From NCBI GenBank assembly GCA_026874595.1, contig CM049318.1, positions 48,214,456-48,278,455 on the forward strand: a stretch of DNA of 64,000 nucleotides, in the 5' to 3' direction. This document shows positions 22,071 to 60,787 of this stretch, one piece after another. Position 1 is the first letter of the stretch. The number at the start of each line of letters is the position of its first letter. Origin of the DNA: Sipunculus nudus (Eukaryota; Annelida; Sipuncula; Golfingiida; Sipunculidae). Under the pieces are notes generated by a model. That model saw nothing but the letters and a program-made list of their open reading frames with translations. It made no database searches and had not been told where the DNA came from. The position numbers were made by a program, and so were the translations under genes.

Positions 22071-24530
22071 AACAAGTGACCCATGGGTCATGACGCTCAG
22101 CTGCCAAGCATGACCTGTGACATCATGGACTGAGATTCACAACTTCCAGTCAAATTTTGAAGAACCAATTTGCCAATTTGTTGAAAATTTTCTATGACAA
22201 CAGAAATATATATCACCTATGTCTGGTTAAAACACAGTGAATTGATGGTCTGAGGAAAATGCATGATTGTTTAGCTATCAGGAACTATTCAAACAGCTTG
22301 CTTGAAACCTGTCAGTCTCAAAGGAACACCACAAAGGGCAAATATAAGATCAAAATATATAGCAAAAATCAAGGAAATACATGCAAGAATTATTGAGAAA
22401 CAGGTGCTTCTGTATGAATTTTTATTCAATACAAGCCAACTGTACTGCACTTTTATAAATGATGGTAATATTTATTCAGAAATATTTGACCCAATCCTTT
22501 ACAAGATTACATAAATATACATCCAACTGCATTCACTTTAACTGTTCTTGAGATAATATGATCAAAAGGAATTAAAAGATGGTTGCCTGGTGGCCATATT
22601 GGACTTCTGACAAGTCTGAAATCAGACAACAAACATTCTCTAAATCGGACCAAACATTAAAGAAAAATTACTGAAACTGCACTGAAGAAAGAATTTCTAA
22701 GGTGGCTAACTGGCAGACATAATGGATTTCTGACAAGTATGACATTTGATATCCCACATTCTCCAATAAGAGACCAAACTTGGGGCAAATTATCCAGTAA
22801 TGAATGCCCAAAATAATTCAAAAGGCATGTCCAGGCCCTCATATCAGATTTATAGATATGCAATTGTAAAAAGTGTAAGTCCAATATTTTTTATTATCAC
22901 TCTGCTTTCAATGGGGTCAGCAGGGTAGGTAAACTGCCAAACCTGAAAGAAAAGAAATGCAGAAAGCATGACTAAGAGTCTTGAAATAAAACAAAAAGCC
23001 ATCCTAAATCAAGGTACACATCCACATATTATGAGAACAAACACTTGCTTTTATATGTGGTGATATATATTAAAATATTCAGATATCTAGGAAACTAAGT
23101 TTATTGCTAGGATTCCATAAAATAAACTGCAAAATGTTCCCATCATCTTATAAATCAGTAGCTAAACCTTAATACTATACTCTCATAGTCTTAATGCCTG
23201 GCTGAAGCATTCTGACAACAGTGTTTTTGTTATGAAGTAACGAGGTACTTATCACTGAGCCTTATCACTTAATAGGCTGATACAAAAGGGAGTCATATGT
23301 CACCAGTGTCACTCACAATTACAGCCACACAGGAAGATGTACCAGCTGGAGTGGGATGGTTATATATACAAGAAAAATAGAGATGGTCTATAAAATAAGT
23401 AATTGTGAACATCCCTGACCTGTGACCTTGGCCTTTTGCCCATATATCAACTGGATTCTTTCTAAATGATGGGTAACTACTAACCACTTAAATCTGGTGT
23501 AATTACTTGGCAACCAATGGGTGAATAACTTTGACCTGCAACCTTTAACCTGCTGACCAGCTATCCCCAAAATCTATAAATTATTTATTCAAGCAAAAAG
23601 ACCCATAAATATGAAGTTTGTGTCAAACTGAGTGATGCATAGATGTGGCATATGTGAAAGACTGAAGGTTTGGGTTGAACAGTTACACTTGAAATATGCT
23701 CACAAGCATTTAGAACAATTAAATATTGTGACCTTGACCTTTGACTTTTTGACCTCAACATCAACAGGCTTCTTCCCTTATTGGTAAGTAAGCCATATAT
23801 GACTGATGGAAGGTACAGATTGAAAAGTTTGCCTGAAAATGACTCCACGCAAGAAGTGGGTGCTGTGAACTTGACCTTTGACCTCAAAATCAACAGGTCT
23901 TTTCCCCTGTTGGCAGAGAAGCGATATCAGTGCTGGAAGGTTTGGAATGAAAAGTCTAGCTTGAAATGTGTCCACAACCTTTTCAAACAAGTGGATCCTG
24001 TGACCCTGACCTTTGACCTTGTGACCTCAAAATCTATAGGATTCTTCTCCAACTTAGTAGGTGAGCTATATGTGAAAAATCAAAGAATTGGGATGAAAGG
24101 GTTGGCTTAAAATGTATCCACAGGCTTTTCAAAGAAGAGGCTCCTGTGACCTTGACCTTTGACCTTTTAACCTCAAAAAAATTATGGTTCTTCCCCTGTT
24201 GGTAGGTGAGCTGTATGTGAAAGATGGAAGGTTTGGGATGAAAATTTTGTCACAAAGAGTTATTTCTGGGGGGTGCAAACACACCCCATAACTTCGAGAA
24301 TATAGGTCGCAGTGACCTAATTTCAGGTTTGCAAGGAGATCTTTTTATAACCTCTAAGACTGCATAGGGTTCATGGCCCTAGCTCCTACGGTTACGATTT
24401 GTGCCCTGCTAACGGACGGACGGCCGGTCGGACGGCCGGCATGACGGACAGACGGACGGACAGACGGAAGGACGACGGACGAAGACCCATCGCTATAGCC
24501 CAGCATGACTGAAAGTCAGCTGAGCTAAAA
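22071..24530 (+). mobile_element. Dispersed non-autonomous element, family 1, copy B, with tandem core
   Basis: Starts AACAAGTGACCCATGGGTCA with GCTCAGCTG (22095-22103) and ends with the exact inverted motif CAGCTGAGC (24517-24525) plus an A-rich tail. The core contains about four tandem ~140-bp units, each with TGACCTTGACCTTTGACC-like sequence (near 23728, 23865, 24000 and 24146). A conserved block and GGACGGACGG-type repeats precede the 3' end. No protein is encoded. Confidence 0.68.
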
Positions 24531-24985
24531 ATCAAGGTTGAAGCCAATCTGTCTATTCAAAGCAGAATTATCATCCATTAACTTATTTGTGAATAGATGG
24601 GCCCTATGACCTTGAGCTTTGACCCCATGATCTAAAAATCGAATAGAATCTTCCTCTATTAGGTAAGCAATATCTTGAAGATGAAAGGTTTGTGATGAAA
24701 AGTTTGGCTTGAATTGCATACACATTCTTCTTATAGAAATGGGTCCTGTGACCTTGACCTTTGCCATTGTGACCCAAATATCATATAGGTTCTTGCTTTT
24801 GTGGTTGGCCATGTGGTTTCCAAGGAGATTTGTATTTATCATTATTGACCTCCCTGAATGTTCACTTAGAAGTTTCTAGGACCTGCAGTTACGATGTGTG
24901 CCCTGCTAACGGACGGCCGGACGGACGACGAAAAAAGCGCCATTCCTATACCTCAGTTGACTTACAGTCAGCTGAGCTGAACACA
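24531..24985 (+). mobile_element. 5'-truncated family-1 element next to copy B
   Basis: Begins abruptly inside core sequence (GACCTTGAG near 24610, GACCTTGACCTTTG near 24751). It ends with a family-1 terminus: GTCAGCTGAGC at 24967-24977 preceded by CTCAGTTGAC. It has no AACAAG start. Confidence 0.55.
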
Positions 24986-26524
24986 TTTCTGAGTTTACTA
25001 TGAAATATTATAAATCTAAACCTGCTTTCGAAGTAACCTATACTGGAAGCATAATCCTTATACTTTATAAGTTAACTATAATAAATTTGAAACTTAACAA
25101 TAAATATGTGTGTGTGTGTGTATAAAAAAGATGTTTCCAAATTGAATACCCTTTCACGCCTGCGAGCCATCCACCCGCCCTTGTAAATAAATTGAAACAG
25201 TATTGCACAGTCAATCTGAACATTTTATATCACTGAACATTTCAAACCAAATGACTTTGTGTGTATAGGTATCAAAGAACACAACAGTTTCGGCTCAAAA
25301 GAACTAGTTTCACTTCTGTTTGTTTGTGGGGTTTCAGTGTCTTATGATGAGGTTCTGCTCAGTCAGTGTTCTAGCTCTCTCATGCAGACCACATTAAGAT
25401 TTTGTTAATTCTAATACGTTTTCACGTATTTATGGGTAAGATTAGAACAAACAAACAAAGAAAAAAACATAACATATTATCACCATTATTATTATTTCAT
25501 TCTACAGGTGTCATTTTAAATGTTATGGATATATATTACTTTGATACATATGTAAAGAGCAACCAACAACAGGCCAACAACTAATCTCCAACTATTAATA
25601 AATGGTTTAACCCACGGCGTACTTTAAATAACGTTATTTCGAAAAAATGATAACCATTTCGGTGGCCATTTTTGAATAGTTTTGTCTTTTTGTTGCATCA
25701 TAAATAATTCTTTCTACCTTAGTGCCAGGTTATTGGGCTGGTGATGGGATACAGGTACAGACAGAGCCCATAAATATAAACCACATTGAATGATCAGATG
25801 TCAATAGTAAGTGCTGAAGCTAAATCTGTGACATGATGGCTGTTTGTCAATCTAAAAATGACCAACAAATTGTCAAGAGACACATTTATATGAATGTATG
25901 TAAATTCGTCTATTACAAAGTACTGTTTTTATTGTTTTTTTTCGGATGATTTATTGATGACTAATCTAGAAGGTTACTTATATAACAAATTATTGTCTGT
26001 AAATATCATTTACATGATTTTTTAAACAGCTTCAGCAACTGAAATATCCAAACAAGTATCAATAGTCGTATTATATAAAATATAAACTGAACAAAAAATG
26101 ACTGCTATCTGTGATGTTGCAACATCAGAGACCTTGGCAATAAAATGACTCTCTCCTTTGATCACTATATGTTGACAAACTAAATAGTTCATAGGTGACC
26201 CAACATATTTTTTGCAACGATTTCAGAATATTTTCAAAATATTATCAACAAGAGCACCGCAAACGTGCATTATATGCCCGTCGTGTACCTTGTGACCTCT
26301 GACCACATAAAATATGTTAAAACTTTGTTGAGAAGTTAATTCAGGTGAGAAAATATATTGATAAATATGTATGAGTTTTATGAAAATCCATAGGAGTTTT
26401 GGTAAGTCACCGAGGTGCATGCAAAGTACGGTGACCTATGACCTCATTAAATATGCGTGGATTTTGCTAGAATTCTAACCAAGACCAGTTATTTTATTGA
26501 TTAACATTTCTGATGAGTTTTATC
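24986..26524. other. Spacer, no gene seen
   Basis: AT-rich, with short GT and AAAC simple repeats. The phrase CAACAAGAGCACCGCAAACG at 26248-26267 looks like another element start (AACAAG plus a short inverted motif), but I found no matching end. Confidence 0.4.
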
Positions 26525-27097
26525 ACAATGCCTACAGGCCTAATGCGAACCTGTGCAATGGGATATACACCAGGTATAATGCTTCAATGCTGGACCATTA
26601 CTTTTCAAGTACATGTGTAACATGTATATGAACAATGCAAGGACTAGACATTTTGAACAAGAACCAAATACACAAACATCACTGCTGAAATTCTATCATA
26701 GGTGCACACAACACAAAAATGATTTTAGGTGGCACCGACAGTCTTGTATACGACAACGCTATCAGAGTTGTAAACATATGCTCAATTTCAGGCTGATATA
26801 TCGAACCCCTCCTTAGAAATAAGCAGGGACAGACACTATGCAAAAATTATTGTTGGTGGAGCCACCAGTCTTGTAAACGACAAAGCTATCCGGTATCTAT
26901 AAATATGTCCAATTTCTGGCTGATATATGTGGTGAAATAAGCAGGCACATACACTGTGCAAAAGTTATTGTAGATGGCGACACAGGTCTTGTGAACAAGA
27001 AAGCCATCAAAGACGCATAGACAGGTCAAAACATCAGGCCAATACATCTTTCAGTTTGATGCACTGGGCTGACCAGGCTTAGGTGAGAAAGGCAGTT

Positions 27098-27240
27098 GCC
27101 CCTAATGAACTGTGACAAATTGCTAACTCAGGCTACTGCACTGAGTGAACTCATGACCTGCACCTGGCTAGACTGAGTGAACTTTTGACCTGTACCTGGC
27201 TGCACTGAGTGAACTCTTGACTTGTTTCATAAGCTGACAC
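27098..27240. repeat. Short tandem repeat, about 38-bp unit
   Basis: Three imperfect units carrying CACTGAGTGAACTC and GACCTGNACCTGGCT. Internal to the family-3 element. Confidence 0.65.
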
Positions 27241-27367
27241 AGTTGGCAGTGTGCCAAAGCTATAAACAGATCCAGGCTGAACTTTGGCCTGTTGCAAAAT
27301 CTGAAATAGTAGCCACACTATTGCATAAGCTCACAGATTGGCTCCACATGCAGCCCTGAAGGGTATG

Positions 27368-27475
27368 ACACACATGAGGTGATCACATGATACTCATGAG
27401 GTGATCAAATGCTACCTATGAGGTGATCACATAGTGCGAATGAGGTGTAAACATGTCACCCATGAGATGATCATA
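27368..27475. repeat. Short tandem repeat with ATGAGGTGATCA
   Basis: About four imperfect units of roughly 25 bp around the string ATGAGGTGATCA, internal to the family-3 element. Confidence 0.7.
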
Positions 27476-28613
27476 TTCCTTGTGCTTGGCTGCACTAAAT
27501 GAACTCTTGATCTGTTGCCAAATCTGAAAAAAACGTTGGCAGTTTCTCAACCTATTTAAAGATACAATCTTGGCCTGTTGGTAAATCTGTTTACACATAC
27601 TGAAAGACTTTGGCTAAAATGTCTTTTTTTCAAGCTGACATATTCATAAACTTTTTATCAAAATATCTAGAATAATAAAAGATGCAGTCCTTTCATTGTT
27701 AAAGGTCCAATAATTCTGCCAAAAATCATTCAAGTAAACTGGAACAAAGGCCACCTAAGAATAATGTTGTGCAATGTTACAGAAGTTATAATTGAATCAA
27801 TAATTTTGTAGAAGAACACTACTGCAGTCCTCAGTATGAAATAGACATTATAATGTCCATAAGACCAATTTAAGCTTTTCATGACTCAACCAAAAATCAA
27901 CAAACTCAATCTATTCTGATATGATTGAAAGAACCATGTCCTAGGATAATTCTTTTGTGATCAACATTTGCACATTTTTTCAGCTTTTCCCCAACTCAGC
28001 CAAAAGTCACAGAACTGAGACCATTTGAACAAACTTCAGAAAACACTACCGTAGGAACATTTCTGTGGGATATAAAACAATTTGGCCAGAAGTGTTTTTG
28101 TAGCCGTCAGTATAAAACAAGCACTTATGACCCCCGTACAAAGAAAAGGCCGATGCAGGTGGCGCCACCAATACCTCATTTTCAGATATGACTCATGTGA
28201 CCAGCATATGCATTACATTTGGTGATGATAGCTCCAGCCGTTTCTGCGATTGTAATTTTAGTATGCTTTTTTTGGATAGATGACTAAGTTCAACTTCCTG
28301 TAACTCGGCCAAAAATCACCAAACTTAAACCATTTGAACAAACGTGAGAGACATTGTTCCAGGAATCATTTCTGGGAAATATTGGACAATTTGGCTGAAC
28401 AGTTTCGGAGAAGAAGATTTTTAAAGCTTTTTTCCCTATAAAAATAAAATAAAATGCAGTAAGCCAAAAAATAAGCAAATTCCGATGTTTTTTAGATGAC
28501 TAATTTTTTGCATTAAATTTTGTGATGCTAAGTTTTGGCGTTTTCAAGATAATATGGGTTAACGTACAGACGACGGACGACACCACACCCCACGCATAAG
28601 CTCACAGGTTCGC

Positions 28614-29460
28614 CAAAAAGTGGAGCCAGAGACCGTGACCTCTGATCAGAGGGCAAGTAAGCCATTTGTGAAAGATGGAAAGTTTGGGATAAAAAGTTTG
28701 ATTTACAGTGCATCTTCAATCATTAAAGATATGGCTCCTGTGACCTTTACTTTTGCCCACTGAACCCTGAAAATCAAAATGTTTCTTACTCAAATGGTGG
28801 GTCATTAATCAATCAAGTTTGAAGCCAATCTGTCGATTCAAAGAAGAATTATCATCCATAAACTAATTTGTGAATGGATGGGCCCTGTGACCTTGACTTT
28901 TGACCCTATGACCCCAAATGAAAAATATTCCCCAATTGGCAGGTAAGTATAATATCTTGCTGATGGAAGGTTTGTGATGAAAAGTTTGGCTTGAAATGCA
29001 TACACATTCCTTTAAAAGAAAAGGGTCCTTTGACCTTGACGTTTGGACCCCTAAAGCGACGGAGTTCTTACTGTGGTAGTGAGCCATATCTAAGTTAAGT
29101 TTAAAACCAATATGTCAAACCAAACTAGTGTTATCATCTGAAAAATCTGTGAACAGTTGGCCCTTGTGACCTTGTCCCCAAATTCATTTATGCTCACCCC
29201 ATACTGCCATGTCTGGGGTATGTGCAAGTTGGAAAGTTTGGAATGAAAAGCTTGGCTTAAAATGCAGCCATAATTTTTTAAAGTAAGTGAGACTTGTGAC
29301 CTTAACCAAAAATCATACATGTTCTTTCTTAAGTGGTGGGCCATATGTAAGTCATGACTGAAACCCCATATTTCAATCCAACCTGGAGTTATCATCTAGA
29401 AACAAACTTGTGTTGATGGACGGATGGACAGACAGACAGGGTGCATACACTTGTGATCAA
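28614..29460. repeat. Fragment of TGACC-type tandem core
   Basis: Degenerate ~140-bp units like those at 23700-24200, with the phrases GGTTTGTGATGAAAAGTTTGG and GTGACCTTGAC. No clear family start or end is visible, so this is probably a truncated element. Confidence 0.6.
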
Positions 29461-32400
29461 TAAACATACCAGGTTTTGGACACTAGATAGCATCACAACT
29501 GAGAAACTGACGTTTGTTGTCATTTTATAGTAAAAAAATGGAAAAATAGTCGTTAAAATACGAAAAAATACAGGTGCCGCCATCACTTTTCGGGAACTGA
29601 CAAAAGTCAACTAGTCATGGTCTATATTCAAGGCAAGATTCATGACAATCCATGCAGAAATTATTAAGATACTGGAAGTTTTGTATAGATTTTTTTTTTA
29701 TTATTCTGGGGGTACATACAAGCCTCATAGCTCGGAGGATATAGGTCGCAATGGTCTAATTTCAGGATTTCAAGGAGACTTTTTTTATGGACCTCCCTAG
29801 ATTTTAAGTTATAGGCAATTAGGGTTAGCGGTTACGATTTGTGCCCTGCATCCTGTTTTTAATATTGGAAACGAGTGTCTGTGGTCCCGAGCGTCCCACA
29901 CTGCCTAACTGGAAGAGGTTCGTTTTGAGCAGAATGATGTCTCCCGGTGGGCCAGTCCAGTTCACCAACAAGAGACTATGGCTATTTATTGCACTCCTAA
30001 ATGAGGCAGGATCCGTATGTGTCCGAAACTTGCTTGTATAATCTTGCTTGACTTCTTATTTGCCAGGGCAGATACTTTCAGACAGGAGATAAGACGTCAA
30101 ATACCTACATTTCTCGTATTCTGAATTGTTCGCATGGTGTCCGCTATATATCCTTGCTCTTTCGTTTTTAATAAAATATGAAAGAAAATATAATTATCTT
30201 ATAAACAAAACAAAAAATTGTCATAATTATCAACGAGTTTAATATAAAATTATGCTATGGGATGACCATTACACAAAACTATGGCAACCGCTCATTTTAT
30301 ATACAAATATGTACAATATACAAATAATAAACTCGTAACATGCCTTACACATCCCTGTCCGGATTTATAATATACAAATCAAGGTCAGAGGTCATCGACG
30401 TTTATGATATGTAATTAGGTCACGCGACAGCCTCTTTCTGACATAATTCTGGTCCCATGTCATTTGTCACAACCAATAATTGATACATTGCAATGTAAAC
30501 TATACATATAATGCTAAAAGCCTCCCCTACATATTTACACTCCGTGTAATCGAATATCCATGGGCTTTTAAACCCATACATTTATGACTAGATTTGTGAT
30601 TTTTTTTCTCATGCCAAGGGAAAATCTCATGATTTTTTTTTCTCAGATCCATATCTGCTCAATCACTGACTATAAAACACGCCTGTGTGTGGCAATACAT
30701 GTTCCAAAACAGCCAAGACACCGCCCTGTTAATGGGCAAGTCCTTGCTTCTTTGACAATATTACACAGTTGTCGGTAAATATTTCAAAATCTTGTCTTTA
30801 TAGCACGGTGGGTTCATAGTAAACATTACACGGAAAAGGCACATCATTGTATTATCTCAGGAATTAAATATATAGCGAGAATCTATTCGTACAAAACTGT
30901 ATTAAGGTTGATGGAAAAGTTGTAAAAATAAACCTAGAACCGAATGCGATAAAGTCGAAAAAAGTAAATGTTAAAATGATAAGTCATGACGAACACGCCA
31001 AGAAAAGGTTGTTCCCTTGTCTGAAGATGAAGGCTGGTAATCTATCGATGTCGAATGTATATAATAAGCAAGGCACTCTAGTATTCTCTCTCCTTTCTAG
31101 GACGCTAGTCTCTTTACTATCCTGGAACATGCACCTGTATTATGTATATTTGTAAAACACAATGAAAGCTCTTGCAGTAAGACAGGCATACTCAATCATT
31201 TAACCAAGGCCTGGTCAAACTTTTTCCTCGAGTTTTGCCATTTGCATATTGAGATATTAATTAGTGTTTTTATAAAGTATTCCATTTTTGTTACATTTTG
31301 TCTGATCATTTATCCAAACATATTTGCATATCCCTAAGCTTTTCAAACAACTGAAAAACTCGAAAAGGACCCAAGCATGTTCTGTTACCACCAAAGAAAG
31401 ATGCTCTGTGTAAAACTGTAATACTAAGAGGCAGAGTTCAGTAGTAGATAAGCGGGTCCTGGTTATACCACAGAAGCCATTGATTGACGGCAGTGCAGTA
31501 AGCTCTTCCTTGCAGGGAGGACTTAAAGATGATCATTTGGGACAGACAACAATGACTTAAAACGCCCGTAACTATGGTAAATTAACGGGCTAAATCATTC
31601 AAAATATAGGTTTAATGTCATGTCCTTTAATGGAAAATGATCCTTTCTGGAGAATATTCTTAGATGTCTCTGCTATGGTAAAGTCATTATATAAATCATT
31701 TGGAGGATTTGGTCAGAGAATGATGATGGTGAACATTGGTGACATCAAATATTTAGGAAGGAATATTTTACATTTTTAAAAGAACATATAATTGTTTCTT
31801 GGCTTTCACAGTTCCACATTTTTGTTTCATTGTTAAACCTATTAGAGTATAAATAAGAATATCAAAACCTAATTAACAATTCTCCTGCAGGCAACTATGA
31901 TCAGAACACTAGACGGTGGATAATGTCAAGACAACCTGGACTCAAAGCCTCCTTAATGTTAGTCAAGAAAAGTTGAAGATCAGCTTGCATAAAAACATGA
32001 TCCATGTGCACGTGTCAGGTACAAAAATATAACTATAGATATGTTACACAACCTATTTCACAACCAAGTTTGCATCACTGGCAAAAGTACAAAACCCCTC
32101 TTAACACAACTAAATATAACAGGTAACACATTATGAAAATATAATGACGTTAATATTGACCAATAATCACATGCATCTAAAACATAACAATTGCATCAGT
32201 CCTTATAATTTTTAGACTATATATTTTGCATTATCTGCAAATGTTGTTAAATTTGTCCCATATGTCCTTGTAAATTTGCAACAAAAAGATGTGGACTGGT
32301 ACTGGCTGTAAATCTGAATTCACTCATGAAAATTTTATTTATATATTTTATGCCAAAAAAAAAACATATAAACATACCTGAAACAAGCACCAAATATACT

Positions 32401-32516
32401 GCAAAATTACACAAATTTTACAACTTCGCAGGCAGTATTAAATGCTTGGACTGTCAATAAGTTTCATGTAAAGTAGTGTCAATCTCACATTGATGTAGTT
32501 CCCCATATTAAGACAA
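29461..32516. other. Mostly unique spacer
   Basis: No gene recognised. At 29700-29850 there is a copy of the conserved ~140-bp block (GATATAGGTCGCAATGG, GGTTACGATTTGTGCCCTGC) that precedes the 3' ends of dispersed elements elsewhere. The segment 29850-30040 is more GC-rich and open on the + strand, but it matches no family I know. Confidence 0.4.
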
Positions 32517-32936
32517 AACAAGTGGCCCCTGGGCCATGATGCTCAGCTATATAAAATAAATCTGTTTGTTTGGCACACACAAAATGCATCCCTCCTGATG
32601 GCAGGTAGTAAATGTCTTAAGCAGGCCATCAAAAGTGATCTTTTCAAAGCCTTATAAAGCCAGTATTGTATTACATTTTGCTGGAAACAGCACGTTGCCC
32701 TAACAGACAGTTGAGAAAAAGCTGACTGTATAAATGAAATTTCCCTAATGATGATGATTCCAAATTTAAAGTTTCTAACATTTCTCCAGGACCTAAATAG
32801 ATGTAAAGTTAGAAGTTTTCAGGCCCAACAGCTTTGATTGGTGTCCTAAATAACAGACAGTCGGACAGCTGGACAGACAGATTATGGAAAAAATTATCAC
32901 TATAACTCAGATGACTTTTGTCAGCTGAGCTGAAAA
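32517..32936 (+). mobile_element. Dispersed element, family 1, short copy (420 bp)
   Basis: Starts AACAAGTGGCCCCTGGGCCA with GCTCAGCT (32541-32548) and ends TCAGCTGAGC (32921-32930). The start palindrome is changed on both arms (GGCCCCTGGGCC). Almost no core, so it approximates the minimal element. Confidence 0.65.
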
Positions 32937-33716
32937 TGTATTTATTATGTCATTACTCAGTTGCAAACCATTTTGCTATGTCATACAAAAATGGCAATGC
33001 TTGACTTTTTAATATATAAAAGCAATGCAAATAATTCTGATATAATTCACAAATAAAATGTAATTAATGGGGAAAAACCTTAACAATGCACATGCCATAG
33101 GTAAATTCATCATGCAATTACAGTTAAACGTACCACGAATGAGTAAAGATTGCCATCTATTAGTGTCTATGCTTGAAATTAAATTTGTCCATTTTTTAAC
33201 ATTTCCCAGGTGCTTGTTGCTCTTTGATGTGAATGGCAATATTTTGCTAATCTTTCATATTTGACAATCATCTTCTGTTCTACAGTTCAAACAAAAGAAC
33301 TTTTATTGAGAAAAATTCGAAATAATAGCTACTGTTTACAAGGTGAACCCTAGATGGCTCTATTAAAAGTATCTTTTAACATACAACCATGTCAGCTTTT
33401 AGTAATATATTTGCTGATGTCACTGGTATACTATTACACATAATATGCTCATACAACTGATATATTTGATAAAGCTTGTACTTCTGGCACTCGGTAAACA
33501 GCTGAGGTAGTAAGTGTATCATATTGGCCTGTGCTCAATCAAGACTTCTCTCCCTCATCTCAGAAAGGTACATACATTAACATTCACCTGTTTCCATCAT
33601 GTCATAAATGTACAAAAATTTGGAAAACTGAAATTCATTCTTCTTTGACATAGTTAAAACAATTACACTGCACAACTTAGCATTCAACAATTAATCAACT
33701 CCAAGCACCTGTTATA
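32937..33716. other. Spacer, no gene seen
   Basis: AT-rich. TTTATT at 33301-33306 would be AATAAA on the - strand, a possible but unsupported distal polyadenylation signal for PAR-3. Confidence 0.3.
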
Positions 33717-34240
33717 AAAATAAGTGACCTATGGGTCATGAGGCTCAGCTGACCAGCATGACATTAAACACTGTCATTCATAACAGGAATTCTTCAGCTG
33801 AAAAATAAAATTGAGGTCAAACAAAGTTGATTGAATTCTTCCTTTAAGTCCTTAGGTCGTACATATGTCTAGACTGCATACATTGGTGACTGGTCCATAC
33901 AAATTGAACCAGAGAAGAATAATTTTTTTGAAGAACAGGTTTGAAAAGTGGACCTTCTGACTCCCAAAGTTGACAGGGTTCTTCCTTAAGTGATGTGTCA
34001 CACAAACAGGCCCCATAACTTGAAGAATATAGGTCACAGTGACCAAATTTCAGGTTTCCAATGTGATTTTTTAAGGACCTCTACAGATATTAAGTTACAA
34101 GTTTCTAGGTACAACTGATACTATTTGTGGCCTGTTAACAGACAACCAGACAAGGAGACTGCTGGATGGCCAATGGACAAAGTGTGATAGCTATACCTCA
34201 AGATGACTTCCACGGAGCGGAGATTTTTCTCTTAGACATA
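33717..34240 (+). mobile_element. Dispersed element, family 1, degraded 3' end
   Basis: Starts TAAGTGACCTATGGGTCATG with GGCTCAGCTGA (33742-33752). It contains the conserved block at about 34010-34140. The 3' terminus is recognisable (CTATACCTCAAGATGACTT), but the inverted motif has decayed. Confidence 0.5.
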
Positions 34241-34999
34241 ATGCAACATGTTCTATTACAATAAATGACAGGGCTAAGTACAACATTTCTTGACTGTGAT
34301 TTACTTTTGGCCATAAATATTATATTGTAATTTTAAAATTAATTTCATTAAAGCAGTCAACTCATGAACCTGCAAATATTTCTAACAGCAGTGTCTTGGT
34401 TACATATTAGTTGTTTGTCATTTATACATGTATGATTTCAGAATATACTGATACCTCTATACAATTTTTTGGTTAACATTTTTCATATTCAATAGATACA
34501 ATCAATTTTTAAAATTCAATATATTTTAATCAATATATTTAGAAAGATGTTTAACATATTCATTGTTGCTGAATTAATTTAATGATAGAGACAATTGATA
34601 TATTGTGACTGGTACCATTGTTCACAGTTATAATGCATTACAGATACATGTAGGCAAAATATGTTCACAGCACCTACAGCTTATCCTTGTATTGGTGGGC
34701 GTGTATTACATTTCTGATATAATAACACTGAAGCAAATGAAACCTTACCATCAGTATTCACAACCATACGAGTATTGAGCACATGGGGAATTGTAGAGAC
34801 TTTAATCCTTTTCTACAGCTAAACACAATGTATCACTGACATGACATCATTGTGGCTCCCTCCCGCACGTCACCATGGTAACTCTAATCTAGCAATGTAC
34901 AGGAGTGACAGGCAATGTAAATGTGTGTTTGGGATTATGAAAATGCATGTGTATGACTGTAGAATAGTATTTATATAAAAATAAAACTGATGATGTATG
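34241..34999. other. Probable start of PAR-3 3' UTR or flank
   Basis: Lies immediately 3' of the PAR-3 stop codon on the - strand. No coding sequence recognised; the 3' UTR end cannot be placed. Confidence 0.4.
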
Positions 35000-60458
<25,459 letters not shown>

Positions 60459-60787
60459 CTGCGAAATGTGAGAAAAGGGCAGCCGGTGCTACAGAAATAC
60501 ACACTACAAACTACACAGGCAAACTACACAAAAGTCAAGATGCAATGTCACAAAATATTCAAACCTGGCCAAGCATGCACAATGGGGTTCAGGAGAAAGG
60601 GGTGCTATTTATAATTAGTCCTAATTATGTACAGCAAGCTGATAAACTGAATTTAACTCTGTTTGTAAAATAAAACAAGGTACACTGACATGCTGTAGCC
60701 AAATATAACCATTCATTAGTATATCAAAATGACAGATAATTAAAGCTAAATGTTCCTACAATAATTTCCACTAGAGGATATAAGACA
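60459..60787. other. PAR-3 upstream intron, start
   Basis: No exon recognised between the PDZ3 exon and the dispersed element at 60788. Confidence 0.6.

Larger units (their letters stand above)
26525..28613 (+). mobile_element. Dispersed non-autonomous element, family 3
   Basis: The start region has GCCTACAGGC followed by GCGAACCTGTG (26545-26555). The end has CACAGGTTCGC (28603-28613), its exact 11-base reverse complement, after GCATAAGCT. The core contains GGTGGC...CCACC palindrome-type units (near 26727, 26857 and 28160) and short tandem repeats at 27100-27240 and 27370-27470. No coding region. Confidence 0.6.

Noticed and set aside
29841-30041. 66-codon frame in a GC-richer patch
   Set aside because: No recognised domain, no convincing splice sites on either side, and it directly follows a dispersed-repeat block.
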